Notes: a model not told the origin generated them from the sequence alone. A stretch of 64,000 nucleotides of DNA from Marinobacterium nitratireducens (GCF_014645375.1 NZ_BMLT01000001.1:304767-368766), one strand, 5' to 3'. Positions 54,496 through 63,653 are shown, numbered from the stretch's first letter. Made by a program: numbers and translations.

Positions 54496-55605
54496 ATGAA
54501 CCTTAATCAAGTTAAGAAAAAAGCATCAGCCGTTGCAATCAGTTTGGCTTGTTTGATGCAGACACCAGCGTTTGCGGGCGACAAAATCTCATGGACAATG
54601 ACAACAACTTGGCCAGACAGCCTGGAGCTTGTGGAGGTTGATCGCCACTGGGTAAAACTGGTAGAGCAGATTGCAGGCGATGATATCGACATTAAGTTCT
54701 ATCCCGGTGGAACACTGATGCCTGGCAATGAGGTGTTTGATGCAGTAGAAAACGGGAGCATCGATGCTTCTGGAGACTGGCCTGGCTATTGGGCTGGTCG
54801 GGACCCTGCATTCTCCCCGCTGGCTTCACACGTCAGCCTGTTCAATGCTGTAGATTATCTGAACTGGATCTACGAATGGGGGGGCTTTGAATTCTATGAA
54901 AAGCTCTACGGTAAATATGGCATCGTGTATCTGCCCTATGGTGTTGCAAACAGCGAGTCGGGATTTCGGGGCCAAAAACGCATCGCCAACCTCGACGAAC
55001 TGAATGGCAAGCGCATTCGTCTGTCCGGTCGGGAGCAAGGTAAAGTACTGGAGAAGCTGGGCGCATCTCAAGTGACGATAGCGGGTGGTGAACTTTATCA
55101 GGCCATCGAGCGGGGCGTGGTTGATGCCGGTGAATTTTCAATGCCTGGTGTTGATTACAAAGCCGGTTTCGGCGAAGTTTCCAAGTACTGGGCGTCTCCT
55201 GGCTGGCATCAGACCGCCAGCGTCTATGGTCTGATGGTCAACAAAGAGTCATGGGATGCGTTGCCTGAGAATGTTCGAACCAAGCTCAAAGTAGCCGCAC
55301 AGGCCAATATGACTTGGTCTTTGACCTGGACCGAACGACGTTCAACCGAGGGTGCCGAGAAGTTTAAGGCGAAGGGTATCGAAATCACTCGTTACCCAGA
55401 TGAAGACCTGAAGCGTATCCAAGATGTGGCAAACGAGGTCATGCTTGAAAGCTCCTGTGAAAACAAGCTGACTGCAGAGATCTACTATTCTCAGATTAGC
55501 TATCTGAATGACTATGCCAACTGGCGTGACGTTTCAGTGCCCTTTAACCTCAGTCAGGCTAATCACAATTTGCCGTCTCTGGACGCGATCAAAAAGTGCA
55601 TTTGA
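54496..55605 (+). CDS. TRAP transporter substrate-binding protein (DctP family)
   Basis: 369 aa from ATG 54496, with AAGGTAA 8 nt before it; the longer frame from 54445 lacks a signal. A Sec signal peptide (ASAVAISLACLMQTPAFA then cut before GD) exports it to the periplasm. DctP features: KFYPGGTLMPGNEVFDAVEN, ELNGKRIRLSGREQGKVLEK, LGASQVTIAGGELYQAIERG and the ligand-Arg-type RLSGR. The ligand is unknown; operon context favours an acidic intermediate such as mevalonate. Confidence 0.93.
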   Translation: MNLNQVKKKASAVAISLACLMQTPAFAGDKISWTMTTTWPDSLELVEVDRHWVKLVEQIAGDDIDIKFYPGGTLMPGNEVFDAVENGSIDASGDWPGYWAGRDPAFSPLASHVSLFNAVDYLNWIYEWGGFEFYEKLYGKYGIVYLPYGVANSESGFRGQKRIANLDELNGKRIRLSGREQGKVLEKLGASQVTIAGGELYQAIERGVVDAGEFSMPGVDYKAGFGEVSKYWASPGWHQTASVYGLMVNKESWDALPENVRTKLKVAAQANMTWSLTWTERRSTEGAEKFKAKGIEITRYPDEDLKRIQDVANEVMLESSCENKLTAEIYYSQISYLNDYANWRDVSVPFNLSQANHNLPSLDAIKKCI

Positions 55606-55617
55606 ATGCGGTTGATA

Positions 55618-55649
55618 AGTTACCCCGGTGAGTCTTCGCCGGGGTAACT
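55618..55649 (+). terminator. Strong hairpin between dctP and dctQ
   Basis: agttaccccgg (55618-55628) and ccggggtaact (55639-55649): an 11-bp perfect stem with a 10-nt loop but no T-run. It sits in the usual place for a structure that stabilises the binding-protein mRNA or partly stops transcription, giving more DctP than DctQM. Confidence 0.7.
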
Positions 55650-55682
55650 GTGTGCTCGTCACAATACAAGAGACCACCGAGT

Positions 55683-56189
55683 ATGCTCAGTATTATCAGA
55701 GCCATTGATGCCATAAACGATTGGTTTGGCCGTTTTATAGCGCCAGTTATTGCCATCATTACGTTGATTGTCATTTATGACATCGCGTTGCGTTATTTCA
55801 TCGGGCGTCCCAGTGATTGGGCGTTTGATATTACAAAAATGCTTTTTGGTGCCTACTTCATGCTTCTGACCGCTTACGGGATGAGACACTGTGTCCATGC
55901 CGAAGTTGATATCGTCAAGCAGCTTTTAAGCAAGCGGGTTAGAACGGTGACAGATCTGGTCGGCTACATTGTGTTCTTCACCCCCTTCGTGTGGTTGCTC
56001 CTTACCCATGGCTGGGAGTTTGCCACACGCTCCTGGAGCCGTGGAGAGACTACTTACGGTATGGTCTCGATCCCGATATATCCATTGAAGACCGTTATTG
56101 TAGTTACCGGGGCATTGATCCTGTTACAAGGTGTTTCTATTGTCCTACGACTTATTCTTGAGTTAAAGGAGAGCGAACATGGGGCCTGA
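55683..56189 (+). CDS. TRAP transporter small permease (DctQ family)
   Basis: 168 aa from ATG 55683. Four hydrophobic helices (FGRFIAPVIAIITLIVIYDI, WAFDITKMLFGAYFMLLTAY, LVGYIVFFTPFVWLLL, LKTVIVVTGALILLQGVSIV) with RYFIGRPSDWAFDI, a DctQ-type signature. It pairs with the large permease in the inner membrane. Its last 11 bp overlap dctM. Confidence 0.9.
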   Translation: MLSIIRAIDAINDWFGRFIAPVIAIITLIVIYDIALRYFIGRPSDWAFDITKMLFGAYFMLLTAYGMRHCVHAEVDIVKQLLSKRVRTVTDLVGYIVFFTPFVWLLLTHGWEFATRSWSRGETTYGMVSIPIYPLKTVIVVTGALILLQGVSIVLRLILELKESEHGA

Positions 56190-57510
56190 AGGACTTGTTC
56201 TGCTTATGTTTGCCGGTCTTCTGATCGGTCTTTTTATGGGGCATCCCCTTGCTTTTGTTCTTGGCGGCACGGCGGTGATCGGAGCCATTTTAGGCCCTGG
56301 TGAGCATACCCTTGGTCTCCTTATCAATAATATGTACGGAAGGGCTATGGATAACTACGTCCTGGTGGCAATTCCGTTGTTTATTCTCATGGCCCGGTTC
56401 CTGAACGACTCCGGCGTTACCGAGAAGATGTTCGAAACCATGCGGTTGCTATTCGGGCGGGTTCGAGGCGGGCTTGCTTTGACGGTTGTTGTTGTATCTG
56501 TACTGCTTGCTGCAACGACTGGCGTGGTAGGTGCTTCTATCGCAATCATGGGTATGATCGCACTTCAGCCCATGCTCAAGTATGGCTACAACAAGGGCCT
56601 GAGTACTGGCGTTATTATGGCCAGCGGGTGCTTGGGAATCCTCATCCCTCCTAGCATCATGCTGATCCTCATTGCCAGTTACTCACCGGTATCTGTGGGT
56701 TCACTGTTTGCGGGTGCGCTGGTGCCGGGATTGATGCTCGGGACTCTCTATGCCCTGTATGTGCTCGTCGTCTGTTTCATCAAGCCCGACTGGGGCCCGG
56801 GTGTCAGCAGCGATGAGCGAGAGAGTATCAGCGGTGGTCAGTTGCTGATGATGGGCCTGAAATATGTGCTCCCGCCGATGTCTCTGATTCTTGGCGTACT
56901 GGGTGCTCTCTTTACCGGTATTGCAACCGCTACGGAAGCTTCAGCTATCGGGGTGGTAATGGCCTTTGTTCTGTTCCTGGTATTTGGTGACAGGAAGCTG
57001 AAAACCTGTTACGGCAGCCTCTTGGAGGCTGGTAAAACGACCACAATGGTGATGTTTGTCTTGGTTGGCGCTACTGCATTTACCGGCGTCTTTACTATCG
57101 GTGGCGGTATGGATGTTGTAAAGGAAGTGGTTCTGTCCGTACCGGGTGGCACGTTCGGTGCGCTCCTGTTCATGTTTGGCGTGGTTTTCATACTCGGCAT
57201 GTTCCTGGATTGGACTGGGATCGTGTTGCTGAGTTTCCCGATCATGTTGCCAATCGTCGAGTCGCTGGGCGTGGATGTACTCTGGTTTGTTGTCATGGTG
57301 GCAGTTGTCCTTCAAACCTCGTTCCTTACGCCGCCTTTTGGTTATGCGTTGTTCTACCTAAAGGGCGTTGCTCCGAGTGGAGTGGCCATGCTGGATCTGT
57401 ATAAGGCTTCTATCCCGTTCTGTCTCCTGATTCTATTTGCCTGCGTGTTGTTGGCTGTGTTCCCGCAGTTGATAACAGGGTTGCCGACCTATCTCTACGG
57501 GAATCCTTGA
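56179..57510 (+). CDS. TRAP transporter large permease (DctM family)
   Basis: 443 aa, about 12 membrane helices. Typical DctM stretches: GLFMGHPLAFVLGGTAVIGA, NYVLVAIPLFILMARFLNDS, GASIAIMGMIALQPMLKYGY, GCLGILIPPSIMLILIASYS, and TPPFGYALFYLKGVAP near the end. Sodium-driven import with the binding protein and DctQ is known for the family. It follows dctQ with translational overlap. Confidence 0.95.
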   Translation: MGPEGLVLLMFAGLLIGLFMGHPLAFVLGGTAVIGAILGPGEHTLGLLINNMYGRAMDNYVLVAIPLFILMARFLNDSGVTEKMFETMRLLFGRVRGGLALTVVVVSVLLAATTGVVGASIAIMGMIALQPMLKYGYNKGLSTGVIMASGCLGILIPPSIMLILIASYSPVSVGSLFAGALVPGLMLGTLYALYVLVVCFIKPDWGPGVSSDERESISGGQLLMMGLKYVLPPMSLILGVLGALFTGIATATEASAIGVVMAFVLFLVFGDRKLKTCYGSLLEAGKTTTMVMFVLVGATAFTGVFTIGGGMDVVKEVVLSVPGGTFGALLFMFGVVFILGMFLDWTGIVLLSFPIMLPIVESLGVDVLWFVVMVAVVLQTSFLTPPFGYALFYLKGVAPSGVAMLDLYKASIPFCLLILFACVLLAVFPQLITGLPTYLYGNP

Positions 57511-57546
57511 ACCGATTTGGGTGTGAGCCAATTTTAGGTGTTCGTT

Positions 57547-59172
57547 ATGTTGAAGAATCAGTCTTCGTCAGAATTTGATTACATAGTCGTAGGTAGCGGT
57601 GCTGCCGGTGCAATTGTCGCTGAGCGATTAAGCTCAGACCCTTCCAACAACGTTTGCTTGCTTGAGGCTGGGGGAAGGGATTGGCACCCGTTTATCCACA
57701 TACCGGTAGGATTTATCAAAACGATTTTCAACCCGAAGCTCGCCTGGCAGTTCTACACGGAGGGCAAAAACGAGACCGGTGGACGGAGAATTCCTATTCC
57801 TCAAGGAAAGACCCTTGGTGGATCGACATCAATCAATGGTCTGGTTTTTAACCGTGGGGACAGGAGCGACTACGACTATTGGTCTGAGTTGGGTAACACG
57901 GGATGGGACTATGACAGCGTACTTCCCTACTTCAAGCGTATTGAACGCTGTGAGTTCCCGGTTGATGAAAAATACCGCAGCCGGGATGGAGTTATCCCTA
58001 TCAGCCGTCTGGACTGGATCCATCCGGTCTGTGAGGCGTTTATGGATAGCGCAGAGGAACGGGGTATACCAAGGAACGCGGACTATAATGGTGAGGCTCA
58101 GATCGGTGTAGGCTACTATCAGAGAGCGATTTCTAATGGCTTTCGGATGAGTACCGCACGGACGTATCTGAAGGCGGCCCGCTCTCGGGATAATTTGCAT
58201 ATCCGGACTCACGCCCAAGCAACTAGGGTAATCCTTGAGGGTAAACGTGCGAAAGGGGTGGAATACTATGACTCCCGAAGAAAACAGTATGTCACTGTCT
58301 TTGCTCGCAAAGAAGTCATTATAAGTGCCGGAGCTATTAATACGCCCAAGCTGCTTCAGTTATCCGGTATTGGTGAACCAGGGCTCCTTGAATCTCTGGG
58401 GATCCCCGTGCAGCACCGGTTGCCGGGAGTCGGTGAGAACCTTTCTGACCATTATTCGATCCGGATTTCCTGCAGGGTTAGGAATATATTGACGATCAAC
58501 GAAGAAGCAAGGGGTATCAGGTTGTTTCGCCAGGTACTGCGCTGGCTTTTTAAAAAACCCAGCGTACTGGGGCTGAGTCCGTCACTCGTTCATATTTTCT
58601 GGAAGTCCGATGAGAAAATGGACTTTAGTGATCTGCAGGGAGTATTTACACCAGCTAGTTACAAGAAGGGGTACGTTGGGGTTCTCGATAACTATCCAGG
58701 TATGACGTGCGGCTTTTGGCAGCACCGTCCTCAAAGTCGGGGTTATGTCCGTATAGCCTCAAGAGACCCTCTGGCCGACCCTGTTGTGCAGCCGAATTAT
58801 CTGACACACCCGGAAGACCTTCATGTTCTTGTGAAAGGTATTAGGTTGGCCCGTTCAATTCTGACGGCACCGAGTCTCGAACAATATCGCGATGCTGAAA
58901 CATTCCCCGGTGCAGATGTGGACAGCGACGAAGCACTCGAGAAGTTTGTGCGGGAGTTCGGTGTTTCTTCATACCACCTGAACGGTACCGCAAAGATGGG
59001 CCCGGCGTCTGACGAGATGGCCGTAGTGGACCCTCAGTTGAGAGTTCACGGGCTGGAAGGATTGCGAGTAATCGACTCTTCAGTAATGCCGCGAATTACC
59101 TCTTCAAACATCTGTGCACCTACAATGATGATTGCGGAAAAAGGGGCCGATATGATTTTAAAGGGTAAGTGA
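57547..59172 (+). CDS. GMC-family FAD oxidoreductase (alcohol/choline dehydrogenase-like)
   Basis: 541 aa from ATG 57547 (a GTG 9 bp earlier is less likely). FAD-binding VGSGAAGAIVAERLSSDP at the N-terminus, GMC signature GKTLGGSTSINGLVFNRGDR, a second signature SAGAINTPKLLQLSGIGEP, and the active-site His/Asn pair in SSYHLNGTAKMGP and ITSSNICAPTMMIAEKGA. It oxidises a primary alcohol with flavin, giving an aldehyde for the ALDH at 53005. It lies 36 bp after dctM; likely the last gene of the operon. Confidence 0.94.
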   Translation: MLKNQSSSEFDYIVVGSGAAGAIVAERLSSDPSNNVCLLEAGGRDWHPFIHIPVGFIKTIFNPKLAWQFYTEGKNETGGRRIPIPQGKTLGGSTSINGLVFNRGDRSDYDYWSELGNTGWDYDSVLPYFKRIERCEFPVDEKYRSRDGVIPISRLDWIHPVCEAFMDSAEERGIPRNADYNGEAQIGVGYYQRAISNGFRMSTARTYLKAARSRDNLHIRTHAQATRVILEGKRAKGVEYYDSRRKQYVTVFARKEVIISAGAINTPKLLQLSGIGEPGLLESLGIPVQHRLPGVGENLSDHYSIRISCRVRNILTINEEARGIRLFRQVLRWLFKKPSVLGLSPSLVHIFWKSDEKMDFSDLQGVFTPASYKKGYVGVLDNYPGMTCGFWQHRPQSRGYVRIASRDPLADPVVQPNYLTHPEDLHVLVKGIRLARSILTAPSLEQYRDAETFPGADVDSDEALEKFVREFGVSSYHLNGTAKMGPASDEMAVVDPQLRVHGLEGLRVIDSSVMPRITSSNICAPTMMIAEKGADMILKGK

Positions 59173-59279
59173 ATTGCTTATAGAGGGGCAGTCCAATTCT
59201 TTCCTGCTAACAGGCGATTATAGCCTTTTAGCATTTGAGACCTTCTCCCTGTCGATTTTTCTGACTCTTTGCGGATTAG

Positions 59280-59363
59280 GGGAATGGAATGGGCTCTCAC
59301 TTTGACGGCATCTATGTACCCAATTGGAAGTTTACGCAACCAACTGTAAAGAAGGAGTCCATC
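59280..59363 (+). repeat. Degenerate IS110-type leader, copy A
   Basis: 84 bp ending cggcatctatgtacccaat, tggaagtttacgcaacca and gtaaagaaggagtccatc. It is about 80-90 per cent like 61489-61573, the segment just before the IS110 transposase start. Here the start codon that should follow the AAGGAG is missing. Confidence 0.85.
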
Positions 59364-59416
59364 CAATTTCCCTCGAGGATGCCTTAGATAAAAATAGAAA
59401 AGGTGAGGTATATAGG

Positions 59417-61144
59417 GTGAAGCAAATAAAGAGGGCTCGAGTCGATTCCCAGGGCTGTACACCTTGGGATCCGGGTCTTGAGGCCGAGCTTCCTGCATCC
59501 TTATTGCCTTTGGAGACGATCCACCGAGCAGATAATGTCACTTCCAATCTAGCCGATGTGCTAGAATTAGCCCACTACACCGGTATGCCACCTGATGAAC
59601 TGGTAGTATTCCGGCCTGAACGTCTGGCCCTGCATGAACTGATTGTCAGACTGACAGCCGATATCAGTGAGGTGGAAGGAGAAGAAGAGGAAGACCTAGG
59701 CAAGAATTGTCGCGCTATCGCCAACCGTGTGATGGAATACTATATTCAGCCCCATATGAAGGAGATTGTGGGTGCCCACGCAGAGCTCCGCGAGCGCGTG
59801 ACTCGTTTAGTAAGCCAGATACTGGCGGAGTCCCTGTTTAAACCTCCAGTGGTTAATCAACTCGAAACCAGCTTGTTATTTTGGCGTCGCCTATTCGATT
59901 GGAAAAAATCTCCACGTCGAACTGAGTCAATTCAAGAGAAGACCCATCGAGTCATTGCGGGCTACAAGAAAAAGGGGTTGGCGACAGAGGATCCTTTACA
60001 TTCGGCTATTTTTAAGAGTCTTTATAAAGTACTTGGCTCGATAGCTAGCACTCGAGGTTATATCGGTTCCGATTCAACGCTATTAATCAAGCTGGTGACA
60101 GATAGGGTCTCCAACCTATACGGAAGTAAGCTGATTGGCGAAATCATCGCTCCCTATGTTGCATCTGCTATTAGTGCAGAAGGCTACGCTCACTATCAGA
60201 TCGCAAATAGGCCGATCATTATTAGCCTTAAGGGAGCTTCGGCGGCAGGAAAAAGCTCCCTTCGGCCGATGCTTAGGCAGATGATCGATCAATTGGGGAT
60301 CAAACCGGATGGCTATATTACGATCAGTCCCGATATTTGGAGACGCCTGCTGCTCGACTACAAGTCCTTGGGGGAGGCGTACAAATACGCCGGTCGACTC
60401 ACAAGTCATGAGGTGATCGCAATCGATGTCAAACTAGATCAATATATTCGGGACAAAGCCCACCGTGACGGCTCTATTCCCAATCTACTAGTGGATAGGT
60501 TTCGCTTCGATAGTTTCGCCAGTGAAAAGATTGCTCGTATTCTTCATGGCACCTATGCAAAATTTGCCGACACAATGTACTTGTACTTTATCGTTACCCC
60601 ACCGGAGGCGACCGTCGAGCGAGGTTGGGAAAGGGGGTTAAGCAGGGGGCGATACAAGGCGGTAGAGGATTTTCTTGGGCATTGCGTAGAAACATATACT
60701 GGAATGCCAAAATTACTCTTCAAGTGGCTGGCTTATGAAAAACCGCTTCTGAAGTATGAATTTCTCGACAACAGCGTCCCTAAAGGTACGTACCCAAAAA
60801 CCATAGCTTATGGCTCTCAAGCCGAACTCAACATTGTTAATGTCTCCGCATTTCTCGATATCGAGCGATATCAGAAAATCAATATTAAAGCGAAGTCGCC
60901 GGAGGCCGTCTATCCTCCCGGCAAGACTCTTGATGTTGAGAAAAACTTGGAGTTTCTCAAGCAGTGTCTTGCTCGTATTCCCCTGGTCAATTTCCTCGAT
61001 CAATCCACTGAACGGGTCTATGTCCGGGTGCGGAGAGGCGTTTTCGAAGTAGTCGACGAGTCACGATTTTTTGTGCTGCAGGAAGATGATACTTTGGTCC
61101 GAGTTTTCCGCGAAGTAGCGCCGAGTATCCTGCGGGGCGTTTAA
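59417..61144 (+). CDS. Large P-loop (zeta-toxin-like kinase) protein of unknown function
   Basis: 575 aa from GTG 59417 (AGGTGAGG upstream), or 606 aa if it begins at TTG 59324 inside the IS110-like leader. The N-terminal half is helical and charged (EGEEEEDLGKNC). At about 290-450 there is a P-loop kinase-like domain: PIIISLKGASAAGKSSLRPM (Walker A GASAAGKS), GYITISPDIWRRLLLDYKSL, KLDQYIRDKAHRDGSIPNLL, and YFIVTPPEATVERGWERG, which recall zeta/PezT-type phosphotransferases. No epsilon-like antitoxin gene flanks it. A C-terminal ~120 aa (VYPPGKTLDVEKNLEFLKQC, ERVYVRVRRGVFEVVDES) is unrecognised. No known family fits the whole protein. Confidence 0.75.
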   Translation: MKQIKRARVDSQGCTPWDPGLEAELPASLLPLETIHRADNVTSNLADVLELAHYTGMPPDELVVFRPERLALHELIVRLTADISEVEGEEEEDLGKNCRAIANRVMEYYIQPHMKEIVGAHAELRERVTRLVSQILAESLFKPPVVNQLETSLLFWRRLFDWKKSPRRTESIQEKTHRVIAGYKKKGLATEDPLHSAIFKSLYKVLGSIASTRGYIGSDSTLLIKLVTDRVSNLYGSKLIGEIIAPYVASAISAEGYAHYQIANRPIIISLKGASAAGKSSLRPMLRQMIDQLGIKPDGYITISPDIWRRLLLDYKSLGEAYKYAGRLTSHEVIAIDVKLDQYIRDKAHRDGSIPNLLVDRFRFDSFASEKIARILHGTYAKFADTMYLYFIVTPPEATVERGWERGLSRGRYKAVEDFLGHCVETYTGMPKLLFKWLAYEKPLLKYEFLDNSVPKGTYPKTIAYGSQAELNIVNVSAFLDIERYQKINIKAKSPEAVYPPGKTLDVEKNLEFLKQCLARIPLVNFLDQSTERVYVRVRRGVFEVVDESRFFVLQEDDTLVRVFREVAPSILRGV

Positions 61145-61488
61145 ATAACCTACTTGCCGGTCTGGCTGACAATCAGGCCGATACTGCGGGGATTACGTCT
61201 GACAAGTCGCATCAGGAGTCCTCAGGACGGCTGTACTGGAATGCCCACTTTCGGAATTCTCTCAGATAGACCTATCAAAGAACATTACCAATCGCTAACG
61301 ATCGGCTTTGGGCCAAGTGACGACTGGAGCCGATCCCAGCAACGTCCGCTGTGTACCGATAGCTCGATTGGGGCTCGGTACGCCTAACGTCCGCTCTGGG
61401 TCGGTATCGGCAGCCCGGGTTGGGCGGCTATGCCGAAAGAAATGTCCGCTATCCGGGTCTCTTAAGGTCAGATAAGGGCCAAGACCTA

Positions 61489-61573
61489 GGGAAATGGGAT
61501 GGACTCCCCCTCCATCGGCATCTATGTGCCAGATTGGAAGTTGACGCAACCAATCGTAAAGAAGGAGCCCATC
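61489..61573 (+). repeat. IS110 leader, copy B
   Basis: Sequence immediately before the IS110 transposase ATG (61574), matching 59280-59363 at most positions: gggaaatgggatgga, cggcatctatgtgccagat, gttgacgcaaccaatcg and aaagaaggagcccatc. It contains the RBS AAGGAG of the transposase. Confidence 0.85.
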
Positions 61574-62595
61574 ATGGAAATTATGCGTATTGGTCTCGAC
61601 TTGGCCAAGAATGTTTTCGAAGTCTTTGGGGTTGATGAGCAGGAGCAACAGGCTCTGCGCAAGACGCTCAAACGCAGCCAGGTAATGAAGTTCTTCGCTC
61701 AGCTCCATCCTTGCATTGTCGGTATGGAAAGCTGCGCAGCAGTGCCCACCATTGAGCGCGAAGGCTGCGCAGCTGTGGCCATGAGGTCCGAATGATGGCT
61801 CCACAGTTCGTGGCTCCATACCGAAAGAGCGATAAAAACGATCACAATGATGCTGAGGCCATCTGCGAAGCCTTCGGCCGGCCCAATATGCGCTTTGTAC
61901 CGATTAAGACTGAAGAGCAGCAAACCGTACTGATGGTGCACCGGGTTCGAAGCTTGATGGTAGGCGAACGCACATCGCTCGTTAATCAGATCAGAGGGCT
62001 GTTGAGCGAATTCGGTATTGTATTGCCGCAAGGACGCTGCCACGTGCGCAGCCAATTACCCGGTATTCTCGAAGATGCCGAGAACGAACTGCCCGTGGTC
62101 GCGAGAGAGGTCTTCGCCAATCAGTATGAGCGCCTCTGTGACCTGGATCGAAAGATTGGCGAGTATGACAAGAGGATTGAGGCGCTGGCTCAGGCCGATG
62201 AAAACGCTAAACGACTCATGACTCTTGAGGGTGTGGGTCCGATTACTGCGACGGCACTCATCGCCACGGTTGGTGACGTCAGAACCTTCAAAAACAGTCG
62301 GCAATTTTCAGCCTGGCTCGGGCTTGTGACCAGACAGGGGTCAACAGTTGGTCGAGCGCGACATGGCCGGATCACCAAACGTGGAGACGTCTATCTGCGA
62401 ACGCTGCTGATCCACGGAGCTCGCGCTGTCATGCGCTACCTGATGAATAAAGACGTCCAAAAGGGCAAATGGGTCAAGGCGGTTCGAGCGCGACGTGGCT
62501 TCAACAAAGCAGCAGTTGCACTGGCGGCCAAGCATGCTCGGATACTCTGGGCGATGTTGGCCAAGGGATCAGAATACCGGCCAACATTAGCTTGA
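61574..62595 (+). pseudogene. IS110 family transposase, frameshifted
   Basis: N-terminal DEDD part (RIGLDLAKNVFEVFGVDEQE, GMESCA) reads from 61574, then shifts frame near 61741. In the other frame, SAHH-stop-ARRL and GHEVRMMAPQFVAPYRKSDK follow, so there is both a one-base shift and a TGA where Trp is usual. The remainder (NDHNDAEAICEAFGRPNMRF, LEGVGPITATALIATVGDV, TKRGDVYLRTLLIHGARAVM) is intact to 62595. Probably inactive unless frameshifted. Confidence 0.9.
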
Positions 62596-62776
62596 ACGTT
62601 TAAACCGAGGTGAATGCAACGACATTGGCGTGATGGCATAACGGGTTGTACCGACGTCAGCAAAACCTGAGATCACACAGGGTCCTTGAGACCGGTAGGG
62701 AAATGAGGAGCTGGCGGGCGGATCTCCATCAGGGTCCGAGCCGATAAAAACGGCTCAATACAGAGACCGGATACAA

Positions 62777-63250
62777 GTGAGCAGTAAGACCTTTGGCCTG
62801 AAAGCACACATCGGTGTGGATGCGCGTACCGGAATCACGCACTGCTTCACCACCACGGCAGCCAATGAGCACGACCTGAACCAGGCAGAGCATCTGCTAC
62901 ACGGTGATGAAGCGTTCATCTTTGCCGATGCGGGTTACCGAGGCGCGGAAAAGCGGGACGAGCTGAAAGATGTGCGTGCGGACTGGCATATCGCTGAACA
63001 ACCAGGGAAACTGAAGGTGCTGAAAAAGCATCCCCGGATCAATAAGGTCAGGATCCGCACCGAGTATCTGAAGGCCAGCCTCCGCGCCAAGGTCGAGCAT
63101 CCGTTCCGGATCATTAAGTGCCAATTCGGCTTCGTGAAAGCCCGTTACCGTGGTCTGAAGAAACATGATGGCAAACTGGCAATGCTGTTTGCGCTGTCAA
63201 ACCTCATTCGCGTGGATCAGATGTTGCGAGCACAGGGTCAATCCGTCTGA
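62777..63250 (+). pseudogene. Truncated IS5-family transposase (C-terminal half)
   Basis: 157 codons: [40 protein letters not shown] and [20 protein letters not shown] match the DDE half of IS5-group transposases, with the second Asp in FADAGYRG and the Glu in RAKVEHPFR. The N-terminal half is absent, and the preceding DNA is the IS110 right part. Confidence 0.9.
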
Positions 63251-63377
63251 ACTGCCTGAAAAGGCTGCTCTCCGACGAAAAAAACAGGAGAGTGACGCCG
63301 GAGTTGAGTCCAGTTACGGCGATTGCGAGTCACAGCGGAAATAAGGACTTAATCACAGGCTCCTTAGTATATTGGTT

Positions 63378-63410
63378 AAAAAAAAACCGACCACATTGGT
63401 ATGTGGTCGG
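63378..63410 (-). terminator. Intrinsic terminator, minus strand
   Basis: 10-bp perfect stem ccgaccacat/atgtggtcgg (63387-63410) with loop tggt. On the minus strand it is followed by nine U (A-run 63378-63386). Confidence 0.9.
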
Positions 63411-63618
63411 GTCTGAGTGAATTATTAATGCGGTGCTCCATACCACTCAGCAAATGCAAGACCGGGCTTAATAATCACGCCTTAGTGCAGGGGATCTGAT
63501 ACTCTAAAAATAGTTTTTACCCGCTTTGACACGGATAACTAATATACATCTACGACCTTATAAGTCTTTACTAACATATCGTCATATTTATACATTAATT
63601 AATGTAATAATGTATTTC
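63378..63618 (-). ncRNA. Candidate small RNA with own promoter and terminator
   Basis: A minus-strand unit of about 240 nt: promoter at 63653-63625, predicted start near 63618, and intrinsic terminator at 63410-63378. Upstream of the terminator are two competing pairings, attattaa with ttaataat, and ctgagtg with cactcag. A 17-codon frame (63478-63425) reads VIIKPGLAFAEWYGAPH; an 18-codon frame lies at 63595-63539. Neither has a good RBS. No match to a known RNA family is claimed. Confidence 0.45.
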
Positions 63619-63624
63619 TGTATG

Positions 63625-63653
63625 ACAATATGATATTATTTTTGTCTTGTCAA
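63625..63653 (-). promoter_or_regulatory. Sigma70-type promoter, minus strand
   Basis: TTGACA (63653-63648), a 17-nt A/T-rich spacer, then TATTGT (63630-63625). It is oriented toward the terminator at 63378. Confidence 0.6.

Larger units (their letters stand above)
61145..62760 (+). mobile_element. IS110-family element, ends not fixed
   Basis: Non-coding left part (61145-61573, about 430 bp), a broken DEDD transposase gene (61574-62595) and a structured right part (62596-about 62760) with gagaccggtagggaaatgag and gcgggcggatctccatcagg. IS110 elements lack clear terminal inverted repeats, so boundaries are approximate. Non-coding ends of this family encode guide (bridge) RNAs; the left 430 bp or right 165 bp could hold one. 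Confidence 0.7.

Noticed and set aside
59178..59498. Minus-strand frame (106 codons) similar to another minus-strand frame at 61295-61819
   Set aside because: The similarity (DGLLLY-WLR-LPI) comes from the repeated IS110 leader read backwards, not from a gene.
63425..63478. 17-codon frame as a PqqA-type precursor peptide
   Set aside because: It has an E-W-Y triplet rather than the E-x-x-x-Y of PqqA, no pqq genes nearby and no good RBS.
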